Assembly: GCA_019057865.1 (NCBI GenBank)
Contig: JAHLWP010000003.1
Coordinates: 62,001 to 126,000, forward strand
Source of the DNA: Promethearchaeota archaeon
GTDB lineage: Archaea; Asgardarchaeota; Lokiarchaeia; Sigyniarchaeales; SOKP01
Length of the DNA: 64,000 nt
Direction: 5' to 3'
In this document: one piece after another, positions 1 to 9,094 of the stretch
How the letters are laid out: each line of letters starts with the position of its first letter
How positions within the stretch are numbered: the stretch's first letter is position 1
The notes under the pieces: model-generated
Database searches by the model: none
What the model was told of the DNA's origin: nothing
What the model saw: the letters and a program-made list of their open reading frames with translations, nothing else
Translations under genes and position numbers: made by a program

Positions 1-1
1 T

Positions 2-1123
2 AGAAGTTTTCTATATAATAATATAAATAGGATAAAACCACTAATTATAGAATTTTTTACTGAATTTGATAAAGAATTATTTAATGGTTATAAAAAAAAG
101 GAAGAAATTGAACCCCTGTTTAAAAACTTGTTAAAAAAGTTAATTGAAATTGAAAAAGCACCATCAACAATTATAACCAGTAAAAGAAAAATGAAAATTT
201 TATTTTCAGGACTCGATGATTCCGGAAAAACTTCATTTCTGTTATCAGTTGACCGTAAATACTCGAAATTAATTGGTTTAAAGCAGACAGCTGGAGCTAA
301 AGTGAATTCTATTAAAGCTCTTGGAGCAACAATATTTTTATGGGATTTAGGTGGCCAATTAATTTATAGAAAAAGGTATCTTAGCAAAGCTCATATTTAT
401 TTATATGAAGCAGATTTATTATTTTACTTTATTGATATTAAAAATAGAGATAGATTCGAAGAAAGTATTGATTATTTACTGAATATTAAAAAAATTCTAA
501 ATGAATATAATCAACAAACACCAATAATATATATTTTGTCAAAAGGGGATTCAGATATATTAAATTCTGATGAAATCCAAGAAAATGCCAGAATTATAAA
601 AAAAAAATTAAGAGAAATCAATCTTGACGATTCTCTTGAAATCTATATAACGAGCATTTTTCAAATTTTTACAATTTTAAGAGCATTTTCTTCAGGTATT
701 TCAAAGTTAAGTCCAAATAGAGAGATAATCAATTTTAATCTTAAAACCTTTTCTATGAAAACAAATGTTTATTTAACATTATTATTAAGTACGGATGGTT
801 TAGTTCTTGCCGATTTCTATTCTTCTGAAGCAAAAAAATTGATTGAAATTCCTGAATCTGAACTTATTAATGTTTTTGAGATTACAGCACCTCAGTTTGC
901 AATTATATATAAAATATTTTCTAAATTTAAGACTTTACAAAAAGAAGAAGCAATTTTTAAAGTGGCTGATTCTGTAATTATCTTTAAAAAAATTAATATT
1001 ACTGATAATAATATGTTCATTTTATTTTTAGTTGATGATGAATCTAAAGAAGAACTAATTAATGAGCAATTAGACCATTTCTTAGATTACACTAAAGATT
1101 TACTCTTAAGATATATTTCCTAA
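2..1123 (+). CDS. Arf-like small GTPase with C-terminal roadblock/longin-like domain, 5' partial
   Basis: The frame is open to the left edge of the window, so the gene starts upstream. The TTG at 128 is only the first internal start-like codon, and 42 further codons precede it. Numbered from that TTG, the P-loop GLDDSGKTS is at 28-36, WDLGGQ (Arf-type G3) at 72-77 and SKGD (G4) at 138-141. About 130 residues follow, including a segment resembling roadblock/longin folds (TDGLVLADF). Upstream residues are helical and charged, as between domains. Arf-family GTPases are membrane-linked switches in eukaryotes and are abundant in Asgard archaea; the partner is unknown. The C-terminal fold is inferred from a short motif only. 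Confidence 0.8.
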   Translation, partial: RSFLYNNINRIKPLIIEFFTEFDKELFNGYKKKEEIEPLFKNLLKKLIEIEKAPSTIITSKRKMKILFSGLDDSGKTSFLLSVDRKYSKLIGLKQTAGAKVNSIKALGATIFLWDLGGQLIYRKRYLSKAHIYLYEADLLFYFIDIKNRDRFEESIDYLLNIKKILNEYNQQTPIIYILSKGDSDILNSDEIQENARIIKKKLREINLDDSLEIYITSIFQIFTILRAFSSGISKLSPNREIINFNLKTFSMKTNVYLTLLLSTDGLVLADFYSSEAKKLIEIPESELINVFEITAPQFAIIYKIFSKFKTLQKEEAIFKVADSVIIFKKINITDNNMFILFLVDDESKEELINEQLDHFLDYTKDLLLRYIS

Positions 1124-1131
1124 GAAATATA
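1112..1131. terminator. Hairpin at the convergent gene ends
   Basis: An 8-bp perfect stem (TATATTTC/GAAATATA) has a CTAA loop that includes the stop codon of the GTPase gene. It lies between two convergent genes, so it could serve either transcript. Its AT-rich stem is weak and its role is inferred. Confidence 0.3.
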
Positions 1132-1145
1132 GGATAAATATAACA

Positions 1146-2057
1146 TTAAAAGATAAGTTTTAATGGTGTTTTTTCTGATATTGATTTTCTTAAAATCCGC
1201 TTTCTGTAATAAGAATTAATACCAGAAATTAAAGCAATTGATGGTACAATACATTTGGCAAATTTAACTGGGCCAAATAAAATGAAATCACTTCCTGCTG
1301 AGGCACAATAAGTCATAAGGGATGCGATCGCACCACACCGGGGTATATCACCATATTTTTTAACAAAATCCCAACCATATATTGCATTAGCAGGAGCAAA
1401 ACCAGTTGGTATTCCTAATTCTTTTTTAACTAATCTTGTTGTTTCAACATTGATTGCAATTGAGGGCAAGTCTAAAACAGCAGTATCAACAATTATATTT
1501 TCTATATTCGCTTTTTGGGCATTAGGTATCAACTTTTCTTGTAGTAAATGCAATTTTTGATGAGGAAAAATATATTTACTTCCAAAATCCAATAATACAG
1601 CACTTCTAACTCCAATATCTTTAATTTTTTCAAGGTTTTCAATAGTTGTATTCTCATCAATACTATTCAAAATCGCTCTATTTAACAATCCTTTTTCTTG
1701 CAATCCTTCCATTGCAGGAATCCTACTTGAATCATTTAAACCATCAACTAAGAATGGACAATCTACAAGATCTGCTATATATTCACATTCTTTTAAAAGT
1801 GCTTCAGGGTAGGCACCTACTACATCAATAATTGCTTGCATTCCATTCTCATCAACTATACTTATAAATTCATTAACTTCCTTTTCAACAATATTTTTAT
1901 CGATTTTTCCCATCTTTTCATCTAATAATGCTTTATGTCTTGCATAAAATACAGTACCAATTAGAACTATTGAATTTTCTCCTGGTTGACCACCTAATTT
2001 TACATTTCCAATTTCTACAATATTTTGCTCTTTTTCAAAATTTAACATAGTTTTCAC
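1146..2057 (-). CDS. mtrH: MtrH-family methyltransferase (tetrahydromethanopterin S-methyltransferase subunit H-like)
   Basis: The 303-residue protein starts with the family pattern FEKEQNIVEIGNVKLGGQPGE followed by VLIGTVFYARHK, and keeps the TIM-barrel body through VDTAVLDLPSIA and PTGFAPANA. In methanogens MtrH moves the methyl group between tetrahydromethanopterin and the corrinoid of MtrA. No other mtr subunit is nearby, so this one probably serves another corrinoid methyltransferase system, as for stand-alone MtrH relatives. It lies 29 bp downstream of the archaeosortase gene on the same strand and may be cotranscribed. Family assignment is firm; substrate is not. Confidence 0.87.
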   Translation of the reverse strand: MKTMLNFEKEQNIVEIGNVKLGGQPGENSIVLIGTVFYARHKALLDEKMGKIDKNIVEKEVNEFISIVDENGMQAIIDVVGAYPEALLKECEYIADLVDCPFLVDGLNDSSRIPAMEGLQEKGLLNRAILNSIDENTTIENLEKIKDIGVRSAVLLDFGSKYIFPHQKLHLLQEKLIPNAQKANIENIIVDTAVLDLPSIAINVETTRLVKKELGIPTGFAPANAIYGWDFVKKYGDIPRCGAIASLMTYCASAGSDFILFGPVKFAKCIVPSIALISGINSYYRKRILRKSISEKTPLKLIF

Positions 2058-2086
2058 TCAATTTCTCTATAATTTAATTTAAATAT

Positions 2087-2800
2087 TTAAGATTTCTTTT
2101 TAGATTTTAATTCTAAATTATCTTTTGATTCAATAGGAATCCCCCTTAATTTTTTAACTTGTTGGTTAATAAGGGTTCCTGTATAAATTATTGATATAAT
2201 AAATTCTGGAATCCATTTATGTAAGAGAAGAACAATAATTGCTGCAATAAAGGAACTTGCGGCACTAATAGAAACATGAATATCATCCCAGTCATATCCT
2301 CTATAATAGAGATAAATTTGAATAAGCATTCTAATTATATTTACAACATAAAAGATTACTGATGAAACAATTAAAGCTTTAGCTTTTCTCCATATTATGT
2401 CTTCGTTTGTAGCTGAATCATGACTATGGGGTGTAAAAATAATAATTCCTGCGAATACGCAAATAGCCTGAACTCCAGTACAAAAAGTCCCAAACCCTAT
2501 AGGAGGTCTTTCTGGAACAATAAATTCCCAGTAATATTCCCCTACAGGTGTATACCCTGTGCTAGCACCCATATCAAAGAATAAATTCAAAAAGAGAACT
2601 GTTTGTTTTACAACAATCTCATGCAACCAGAAGTTAAGCTCTGAATCAAAAAATAAATATATAAGATAAGCGGATACTGGTGCTCCAATAGCAAAAAGAA
2701 TAATAGATCTTACGGAGAAAATATATTTTTTTCCCTCAAATTCTATAATTGGTCTTTTATTTTTTTTACTATTATCCTTCATCAGTCTTTCCTCCATCAT
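2087..2800 (-). CDS. Archaeosortase/exosortase-family transpeptidase
   Basis: The 237-residue polytopic membrane protein carries the exosortase/archaeosortase signature: Cys107 in FGTFCTGVQAIC, Arg157 in NIIRM and His175 in DDIHVSISA, in the order and spacing of the Cys-Arg-His triad. Such enzymes cut surface proteins at a C-terminal PGF-like tripartite signal at the membrane. Its start overlaps the end of the upstream membrane-protein gene by 29 bp, so the two are translationally linked; an alternative Met lies six codons in. A candidate substrate with an IPGYN tail is encoded at 62504-63004. The catalytic residues are seen; the substrate is inferred. Confidence 0.82.
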   Translation of the reverse strand: MMEERLMKDNSKKNKRPIIEFEGKKYIFSVRSIILFAIGAPVSAYLIYLFFDSELNFWLHEIVVKQTVLFLNLFFDMGASTGYTPVGEYYWEFIVPERPPIGFGTFCTGVQAICVFAGIIIFTPHSHDSATNEDIIWRKAKALIVSSVIFYVVNIIRMLIQIYLYYRGYDWDDIHVSISAASSFIAAIIVLLLHKWIPEFIISIIYTGTLINQQVKKLRGIPIESKDNLELKSKKKS

Positions 2801-3188
2801 TAATATGTTTTAAATAAAAATTCAATCTGTCTGCGATTATAATGTTGAGTATTACTAATAATGGAATCATAACGATACCAAAATTGTATCTACTCTCTGA
2901 TTTTAAGATTGGAATTGTCAATCCAATACTTAATGAAAACAGTAAATTAATTGCAAAGAATATCCAGATATAAATTCTTTTCTTGGGTATTAGTTTAATA
3001 TGTTCTCTTCTTAATATTTCCAATGTGAAATAACTAATAATTAGTAATATCAGAATAATTATATATCCAAAATAAAGAAAATTTATTACTATGTTTGAAG
3101 ATATCAATAGACCAATTAGAAAAGCTAGTATCAAATTAATTGAATTAACTAACCAGATTATTAACTTTTTTTTGATTAAGAGCTCCAT
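2772..3188 (-). CDS. Four-helix membrane protein upstream of archaeosortase
   Basis: I do not recognise this 138-residue protein. It has about four hydrophobic segments (roughly residues 8-30, 33-55, 70-90 and 98-118) and short basic loops such as RREH and PKKR. Its 3' end overlaps the archaeosortase start, so it is the first gene of that cluster and may be an accessory partner of the sortase. No catalytic motif is visible. Confidence 0.65.
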   Translation of the reverse strand: MELLIKKKLIIWLVNSINLILAFLIGLLISSNIVINFLYFGYIIILILLIISYFTLEILRREHIKLIPKKRIYIWIFFAINLLFSLSIGLTIPILKSESRYNFGIVMIPLLVILNIIIADRLNFYLKHINDGGKTDEG

Positions 3189-3434
3189 AGTTATTATCCT
3201 TAGTGATTTAAAGATGAAAAAACAAATTCATCATAGATATTAAGGTTTTTTTAGAAGAGTTAAAGATTCTATTTATTTAATTCTATTTTTTATTAATTTT
3301 AGATAATGACATAAAATAACTGTTAGATGCCTTTTGTATAGATTTCGGACGATAAACTAAAATTAAATATAATGCTAAACTATTTCTTTAGTATAAAATA
3401 TAAAGAATGGAATTAATAATTTAGGAATCCATTA

Positions 3435-4040
3435 ATGATTCTTGAAGAAAACTCGGCAGAAGACATTCATAGCTTAACTTATACAATACAAAATATAGTT
3501 GTTAAATCCTCTCTAAAATCCTCATTAAATCCTAATTTGGAATTAGATCTAAAGAAATTATCAGAAAATTTAATTAATGCTGAATATAATTCTAATCGTT
3601 TTCCTGGACTTTTTTTAAGACTAAATAATCCTAAATGTGTTACTATTATTTTTAGGAATGGTAAACTAATTTTAACTGGTATAAAATCATTTGGAGATAT
3701 TGATTTATTAATTGATAGGGTTATTTTAGAAGTAACAAATACACTTCAAATTCATATAGAAAAAGAATTGATGAGCACAATGGTAGTAAACATAGTAATT
3801 ACAGCTGATTTTTTTAAAAAAATCAATCTCGATTTAGCTGCTATTAAACTTGAAAACTCTATATACGAACCCGAAGTATTTCCGGGACTTGTATATAATT
3901 GCACTAATCCTGTAAAGTCTTGTTTTTTAATTTTTAGTACAGGAAAAATAGTCTTTACTGGAATTCGTGAAAAAAATCTAATTGAGCCTGCCTTGATTTA
4001 TCTAGGAAAACTAATAAAAAGAAAGGATTTATTTTTATAA
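3435..4040 (+). CDS. tbp: TATA-box-binding protein
   Basis: The 201-residue protein has the two direct repeats of the TBP saddle. Each carries the conserved pattern of FPGL followed by NP and then a G-K-[IL]-[VI]-[FL]-TG strand (FPGLFLRLNNP with GKLILTGIK; FPGLVYNCTNP with GKIVFTGIR). Archaeal TBP binds promoter TATA boxes and recruits TFB, and two TFB genes lie at 49.8 and 51.6 kb. Length fits archaeal TBPs (about 180-200). The N-terminus has a short acidic extension. It is transcribed alone, divergent from the archaeosortase cluster. Confidence 0.95.
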   Translation: MILEENSAEDIHSLTYTIQNIVVKSSLKSSLNPNLELDLKKLSENLINAEYNSNRFPGLFLRLNNPKCVTIIFRNGKLILTGIKSFGDIDLLIDRVILEVTNTLQIHIEKELMSTMVVNIVITADFFKKINLDLAAIKLENSIYEPEVFPGLVYNCTNPVKSCFLIFSTGKIVFTGIREKNLIEPALIYLGKLIKRKDLFL

Positions 4041-4150
4041 TTCATATTTGTAAAATTAAAAAATAAAATTTTTTTTAAAGGCTATATTCTTATTTCTTAA
4101 AAAAAGATTGAAAACAATAGCAAATTAAAATAAAAGAGTAGAATTCTATT

Positions 4151-4900
4151 ATGTCAAAAAAAAATCACGAAAAACAAAATTCTGAAGAAAATGAAGATTT
4201 TAGTGAAGAAAAACCTGAAAAAAACAATTCGAATAAAGCAGTAGAGTCTGAAAAGCCAAAAGCTAAATTTACTTTCAAATGCACACAATGTGATACATGT
4301 TGTTTAGCAAGAGGCCCCATTCCAATAACAATCTGGGATTTAGAAATGTGGGCAAGAAATGGCGTAGTTGCTAATTTCTTACCGTATTTAGATGTATTTA
4401 ATAAACCAGATGGTGGCATTGACTTAATACTAAAACCATTAGCGCCCCCTCCAATAGAAGGAGAAAAAGAGGAAGAAGTCAAGAAAGACCCATTTGGAGC
4501 AGTTCCTATAGAAGAATTGCTAAATGTTAAATGTCCATTATATAATAAAGATGATAAAAAATGCTTAATCTATGAGAATCGACCATTGAGTTGTCGTACA
4601 TATCCATTAGAATTTGATGGAAAAAATTTTATAGTTGTGGATGCTGATTGTCCCGGTGTTGGTGTTGGTGAAGGAATGACGAAAGAAGATCTTATAAAAA
4701 TGAGAGAAACAGCAAAAACTATGCATTATGAACTTACGCATATGAGAATTGCTTTACCGGTATTAAACCAAATTATTTCTCAAAAGATAATGATGGATTT
4801 AATGCGACAGAATTTAGAAGCTATGAGCAAAATGAGCGATGAAGATCGCGCCAAATTAGATGACATATTTAAAAAAAATAAAGAACAAGAACAAATTTAA
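4151..4900 (+). CDS. YkgJ-family zinc/iron-chelating cysteine-cluster protein
   Basis: The 249-residue protein has a low-complexity charged N-terminus (1-40) and then the cysteine cluster: C44, C47, C50 and C51 in CTQCDTCC, followed downstream by CPLYNKDDKKC and RPLSCRTYP. This is the Pfam CxxCxxCC pattern of YkgJ-like proteins, thought to bind zinc or an iron-sulfur cluster. The C-terminal 80 residues are helical and rich in Met and Glu. The macro-domain gene begins about 55 bp downstream on the same strand. The exact biochemical role of the family is not established. Confidence 0.82.
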   Translation: MSKKNHEKQNSEENEDFSEEKPEKNNSNKAVESEKPKAKFTFKCTQCDTCCLARGPIPITIWDLEMWARNGVVANFLPYLDVFNKPDGGIDLILKPLAPPPIEGEKEEEVKKDPFGAVPIEELLNVKCPLYNKDDKKCLIYENRPLSCRTYPLEFDGKNFIVVDADCPGVGVGEGMTKEDLIKMRETAKTMHYELTHMRIALPVLNQIISQKIMMDLMRQNLEAMSKMSDEDRAKLDDIFKKNKEQEQI

Positions 4901-4955
4901 GGTATTATATTTTACTATTTTTTTATTCTTGACATCAAAATATTTGGTTATTATT

Positions 4956-5480
4956 ATGAGAGAATTAAAAGTGGAAAATTCGCTAATTAAATTAATTCAA
5001 GGAGATATAACTGAAATGGAAACGGATGTTATTGTTAATGCTGCTAATGCTCAGCTCATCATGGGTGGTGGGGTAGCGTGGGCAATTAAAAGGATAGGAG
5101 GTCCTAAAATACAAGAAGAATGTAATAAAATAGGTGGTACTTTTCATGGAGGAGCTGTTATAACAACAGGAGGTAATTTAAAAGCTAAACATGTGATACA
5201 TGCTGTGGGTCCAAGAAAAGGGGAAAGAGAAAAAGAGAAAAAATTAAAAAGTGCAACAATAAATAGTTTAAAAATATTGGATAAACATAAATTGAAAACA
5301 ATAGCATTCCCTGCCATTTCTGCAGGGATTTTTGGGAATCCCATCTCTTGGGTTGCGAAAATCATGATTTCTGCTGTAAGGGAGTATTTAAAAGGTGACA
5401 CTCAAATTGAAGAAGTCGTTTTCTGTTTATATACTTCTGATGATTTTGAAGTATTTGAAAAAGAATTAATTATTCCTTAA
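4956..5480 (+). CDS. Macro-domain protein (ADP-ribose-binding hydrolase)
   Basis: I chose the ATG at 4956 (MRELKVEN), giving 174 residues; a longer frame adds a hydrophobic, AT-rich stretch untypical of the family. Motifs are GDITEMETDVIVNAANAQL and MGGGVAWAIKRIGG, with VIHAVGP and the phosphate-loop SAGIFGNP. These match MacroD/O-acetyl-ADP-ribose deacetylase-type macro domains, which bind ADP-ribose and remove it from proteins or small molecules. It follows the cysteine-cluster gene on the same strand. The fold is clear; the substrate is inferred. Confidence 0.9.
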   Translation: MRELKVENSLIKLIQGDITEMETDVIVNAANAQLIMGGGVAWAIKRIGGPKIQEECNKIGGTFHGGAVITTGGNLKAKHVIHAVGPRKGEREKEKKLKSATINSLKILDKHKLKTIAFPAISAGIFGNPISWVAKIMISAVREYLKGDTQIEEVVFCLYTSDDFEVFEKELIIP

Positions 5481-5576
5481 AGTTAATAGAATACTTATTT
5501 TTTTTATGAAGGTTTAATTTATAATTAGAGGAATAAAAAAATTTTAATTTAAACAGCATCTCATAATTGACTTATA

Positions 5577-8489
5577 ATGAGTGAATATGTATACGTAAAG
5601 TTTTTTGAAGAAGTCCGGAACACAGATGTCCCTTTAGTAGGAGGGAAAAATGCTTCTTTAGGAGAACTTTTAAGTTTTGGAATCCCAGTGCCTTTAGGTT
5701 TTGCGGTAACAGCGAAAGCATATGACTATATATTCGATACAAATTATTTTACAATAAAAGATAAGGAGATTTCCTTAAGACAGTTAATATCAAGAGATAT
5801 TAGAAAGATTTCTAATGAGCTAAAAAGCGAAGATATTAAATCTATCGAAAAAGTCGATAAAATATGTGCTAATGTCCGTTATGTAATAGAGCAAGCTAAA
5901 ATTCCTGATAGTCTAGGAGATGAAATTTTAGATGCCTATCATAAGTTAATAAAGCTAATTGGAGATGAAACAACATTTGCAGTTAGAAGTTCAGCAACCG
6001 CAGAAGATTTACCAGATGCTTCATTCGCAGGACAACAAGATACTCATTTGAATATATCAGGAGAAAAAGAAATATTAGAATATATATTAAAGGATATGGC
6101 ATCAGTTTTCACTACAAGGGCAACCATGTATCGTGAAAGGGCAGGGTTTGATCATTTTGACGTCAAGTTAAGTGTAGGCGTTCAAGAAATGGCAGGAGGT
6201 TTAGGCGGTGTAAAGGCATCAGGGGTGATGTTTACTGAGGATCCAGATTCCGGTAATCCAAATGTCGTTGTTATAAGAGGAACTTGGGGTCTTGGTGAAT
6301 TAATAGTACAAGGAGTAGAAAAAGGTGATGAATTCATTGTTTTTAAGCATGATCCAAAAAAACTCAGAATTATTCGTCGTGAGCTGGTGAAAAAAGAAAA
6401 AATGATGGTCTTCACGAAAGAAACTGGAAAGATTGGGACTGAAATAATATCCGTACCAGAAGAAAAACGGATGCAATATTGTTTAACAGACGTAGAAGTT
6501 TTACAATTAGCAGAATACGCCCAAAAAATAAGAAATCATTATGAAAGAAGGATGGATATAGAATGGGCTGTTGGAAATAATGGTAAAGTATACGTGGTGC
6601 AAGCTCGTCCTGAAACAGTTCATAGTATCAAAGGAGATGTTGAGGAAATCTTTTATCTTCTTGAGAATCCTGAAAAATTGACTAATGAAGAATTATTAAT
6701 CGAGAATACAGGTGTCGCTATTGGAAGAAGAATAGGATATGGAAAAGTTAAAGTAATAGAATCCATTAATGATGCGCATTTTTTAAGAGATGGGGACACT
6801 CTAATAACTGAGGAGACTAATCCAGACTGGACATCTTATATGCAAAATTTAGGTGGTGTAATCACTGAAAGAGGAGGGCCTACTTGTCATGCTGCTATAG
6901 TTTCAAGAGAATTAAATATAGCGTCTATCGTAGGAGCTGATAATATAGTAGAAACAATGAAAGAAAAACAACGTGAAGGTATTGAATATATCACTATTGA
7001 TTGCAGCCAAGGGGAGCCAAGAATCTGGCTAAAAGATGTAGAATATGATTTTGACACAATCGAATTTGCTAAACTCCCTCAAACAAAAACTAAAGTATTA
7101 GTAAATTTGGGAATACCAAAAGGGGCATTATCTTCTGGAAAATATCCCGATGGAACAGGTTTAGCAAGATTAGAATTTATTATTAACGATGAGATTCAAA
7201 TTCACCCAAATGCTTTACTAGATTTTGAAGCTTTAGTCATGAGATATGATATTTTACTAGAACAAAGAAAAAGAATTGAGAATATTAAAAAAAGTGATTT
7301 ATATCATAAAGACCCTTTTAGTCAAGAAATCTTGAAATTAAGAAAAACACTTGACAATATCAGAGAATTAACAGTTGGATATGACAATAAAGAAGAATTT
7401 TATATAGAAAAATTGGCAGAAGGAATTGCTACGATTGCTGCTGGAGTTTGGAAAGAATTACCTGATGGAGATATTGCTGAATGTGTTGTAAGACTTTCAG
7501 ATTTCAAGACTAATGAATATGCGAATCTAATAGGTGGTTGGATTTACGAAGGTGAAGAGAATAATCCAATGCTAGGATTTCGAGGGTGTTCTCGCTATGT
7601 TCATGATGAATTTCAAAATGCATTTATTTTAGAATTAAGAGCGATAAAAAAAGCCAGAGAATGGGGTCTAAAAAATATAATAGCTATGCTTCCATTTTGT
7701 AGAAGCCCAGAAGAAGCTCAAAAAATAATGGATATTATGAAGAGTGAGGGATTAATAAGAGGTCAAGATGGATTAAAAGTATATGTTATGGCTGAAATCC
7801 CATCAAATATTATCTGTGCGGATATATTTAGTCAATATTTTGATGGGTTTAGTATAGGTTCTAATGATCTGACCCAACTTACGTATGGAGTGGGACGAGA
7901 CAACGAAAAAATGATCCCCTTAATGAATTATTATAAGTATAATACAAATAGTGAAGCAATTAAGAGATCAGTGAGCCATTTAATTAAAATTGCTCATGAA
8001 TTTAATAGAAAAGTAGGTATTTGTGGACAAGCCCCAAGTGACGACCCAGATTTTCTTAGATTTCTAGTTCGTGAAGGAATTGATTCTATTTCATTAAATT
8101 TTGATACTTATGCGAGAGGTAGGATAAATACATGGAGAACAGAAATTATCGAAGCAAAACTTGATGAGGAGGAGAGAGCAATGTCTTATGAATTCTTAAG
8201 TGAATGTGATAAATTAATAGAAACAATTAGGATACCTAGGGGTAAACTTCGAAATATGGTAAGAAAACAAAGAAAGGAAGTAATTCCTAGATTAATGGAA
8301 ACTACTGAACGGTTTAATAATATCTTTGATGAAATACAAAAAATTTCTTATGATTTTGTAAAAGAGATTGATAAAGGTAAATTTATTAGTTTCAACGAGT
8401 TATTCAATAAATATCATAGTCAGATCACTGAACATGTAAATGAACTTCCAAATTTACAGCGAAAAATTCGTGAATTTGGTATTTATTAG
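5577..8489 (+). CDS. ppsA: Phosphoenolpyruvate synthase (pyruvate, water dikinase), C-terminally extended
   Basis: The 970-residue protein has the ATP-grasp domain (about 15-350: VGGKNASLGEL, AVRSSATAEDLPDASFAGQQ), the swivelling phosphohistidine domain (GGPTCHAAIVSREL, His438) and a TIM-barrel PEP/pyruvate domain containing GFSIGSNDLTQ and GICGQAPS. The enzyme makes PEP from pyruvate and ATP for gluconeogenesis. Archaeal PpsA is usually about 800 residues. Here some 110-150 extra residues follow the barrel, mostly charged and predicted helical. Monocistronic, with a hairpin after the stop. The start is the ATG MSEYVYVKF, which fits family N-termini. Confidence 0.93.
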   Translation: MSEYVYVKFFEEVRNTDVPLVGGKNASLGELLSFGIPVPLGFAVTAKAYDYIFDTNYFTIKDKEISLRQLISRDIRKISNELKSEDIKSIEKVDKICANVRYVIEQAKIPDSLGDEILDAYHKLIKLIGDETTFAVRSSATAEDLPDASFAGQQDTHLNISGEKEILEYILKDMASVFTTRATMYRERAGFDHFDVKLSVGVQEMAGGLGGVKASGVMFTEDPDSGNPNVVVIRGTWGLGELIVQGVEKGDEFIVFKHDPKKLRIIRRELVKKEKMMVFTKETGKIGTEIISVPEEKRMQYCLTDVEVLQLAEYAQKIRNHYERRMDIEWAVGNNGKVYVVQARPETVHSIKGDVEEIFYLLENPEKLTNEELLIENTGVAIGRRIGYGKVKVIESINDAHFLRDGDTLITEETNPDWTSYMQNLGGVITERGGPTCHAAIVSRELNIASIVGADNIVETMKEKQREGIEYITIDCSQGEPRIWLKDVEYDFDTIEFAKLPQTKTKVLVNLGIPKGALSSGKYPDGTGLARLEFIINDEIQIHPNALLDFEALVMRYDILLEQRKRIENIKKSDLYHKDPFSQEILKLRKTLDNIRELTVGYDNKEEFYIEKLAEGIATIAAGVWKELPDGDIAECVVRLSDFKTNEYANLIGGWIYEGEENNPMLGFRGCSRYVHDEFQNAFILELRAIKKAREWGLKNIIAMLPFCRSPEEAQKIMDIMKSEGLIRGQDGLKVYVMAEIPSNIICADIFSQYFDGFSIGSNDLTQLTYGVGRDNEKMIPLMNYYKYNTNSEAIKRSVSHLIKIAHEFNRKVGICGQAPSDDPDFLRFLVREGIDSISLNFDTYARGRINTWRTEIIEAKLDEEERAMSYEFLSECDKLIETIRIPRGKLRNMVRKQRKEVIPRLMETTERFNNIFDEIQKISYDFVKEIDKGKFISFNELFNKYHSQITEHVNELPNLQRKIREFGIY

Positions 8490-8512
8490 AGTTTTTCTTT
8501 ATCATTTCATTA

Positions 8513-8531
8513 AGACTTATTTTATAAGTCT
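8513..8531 (+). terminator. Hairpin after ppsA
   Basis: An 8-bp perfect stem AGACTTAT/ATAAGTCT with a 3-base loop lies 23 bases past the ppsA stop. The following sequence is A-rich, not T-rich, so termination is only a suggestion. Confidence 0.35.
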
Positions 8532-8621
8532 ATAAAAAATCAAAAAAATTATATTTTAAGAAATATTTCAGAATTAAAACCCATTATTCACTATAATCGT
8601 TATTTTGGGTGATTTTGTTCT

Positions 8622-8903
8622 ATGACAAGGGTAGAAGAATTTAGCAAGGAAGTTAAGGAAGCTTTTGAGAATGTGGACCAGTTATTACAAGGAATGATTA
8701 ATGATCGTTCTGTTCCTAGAAATATAAAAAGAATCTCTCAAAGATGCATTAATGAGTTAAAGAGAGAAGATGAAACTGCTGGCGTTCTTTCGAGCAATAT
8801 AATGTATATGGTTGGTGATCTCTCGCAAGATCCGAACATTCCCTTTCACAGTCGTACAACGATCTACAGAATCCTATCAATTTTAGAAAAGATTAAAGAT
8901 TAG
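8622..8903 (+). CDS. UPF0147-family small protein
   Basis: The 93-residue helical protein matches the archaeal UPF0147 family across its length, with the core MINDRSVPRNIKR, the middle DETAGVLSSNIMYMV and the end SQDPNIPFHSRTTIYRILS. The family is widespread in archaea, about 90 residues long, and has no assigned function. It is flanked by intergenic gaps on both sides, so it is probably transcribed alone. No membrane segment or metal site is visible. Confidence 0.88.
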   Translation: MTRVEEFSKEVKEAFENVDQLLQGMINDRSVPRNIKRISQRCINELKREDETAGVLSSNIMYMVGDLSQDPNIPFHSRTTIYRILSILEKIKD

Positions 8904-9094
8904 TTAAAATTCGTTTTACCTTAAAATACTCTTAAATTTGTGTTTTTTATTTAATTTTTTTTAAAATAAATTTTTCTTGTTGAGAAAGATATTTATTAAA
9001 AACTTTAAATAGAAAAGAATTCAAATATCAAATATAGACTTTAATATATAAAAGATCAATCCATTTTCATAATAATAAGACAGGAGGAGCCTCT

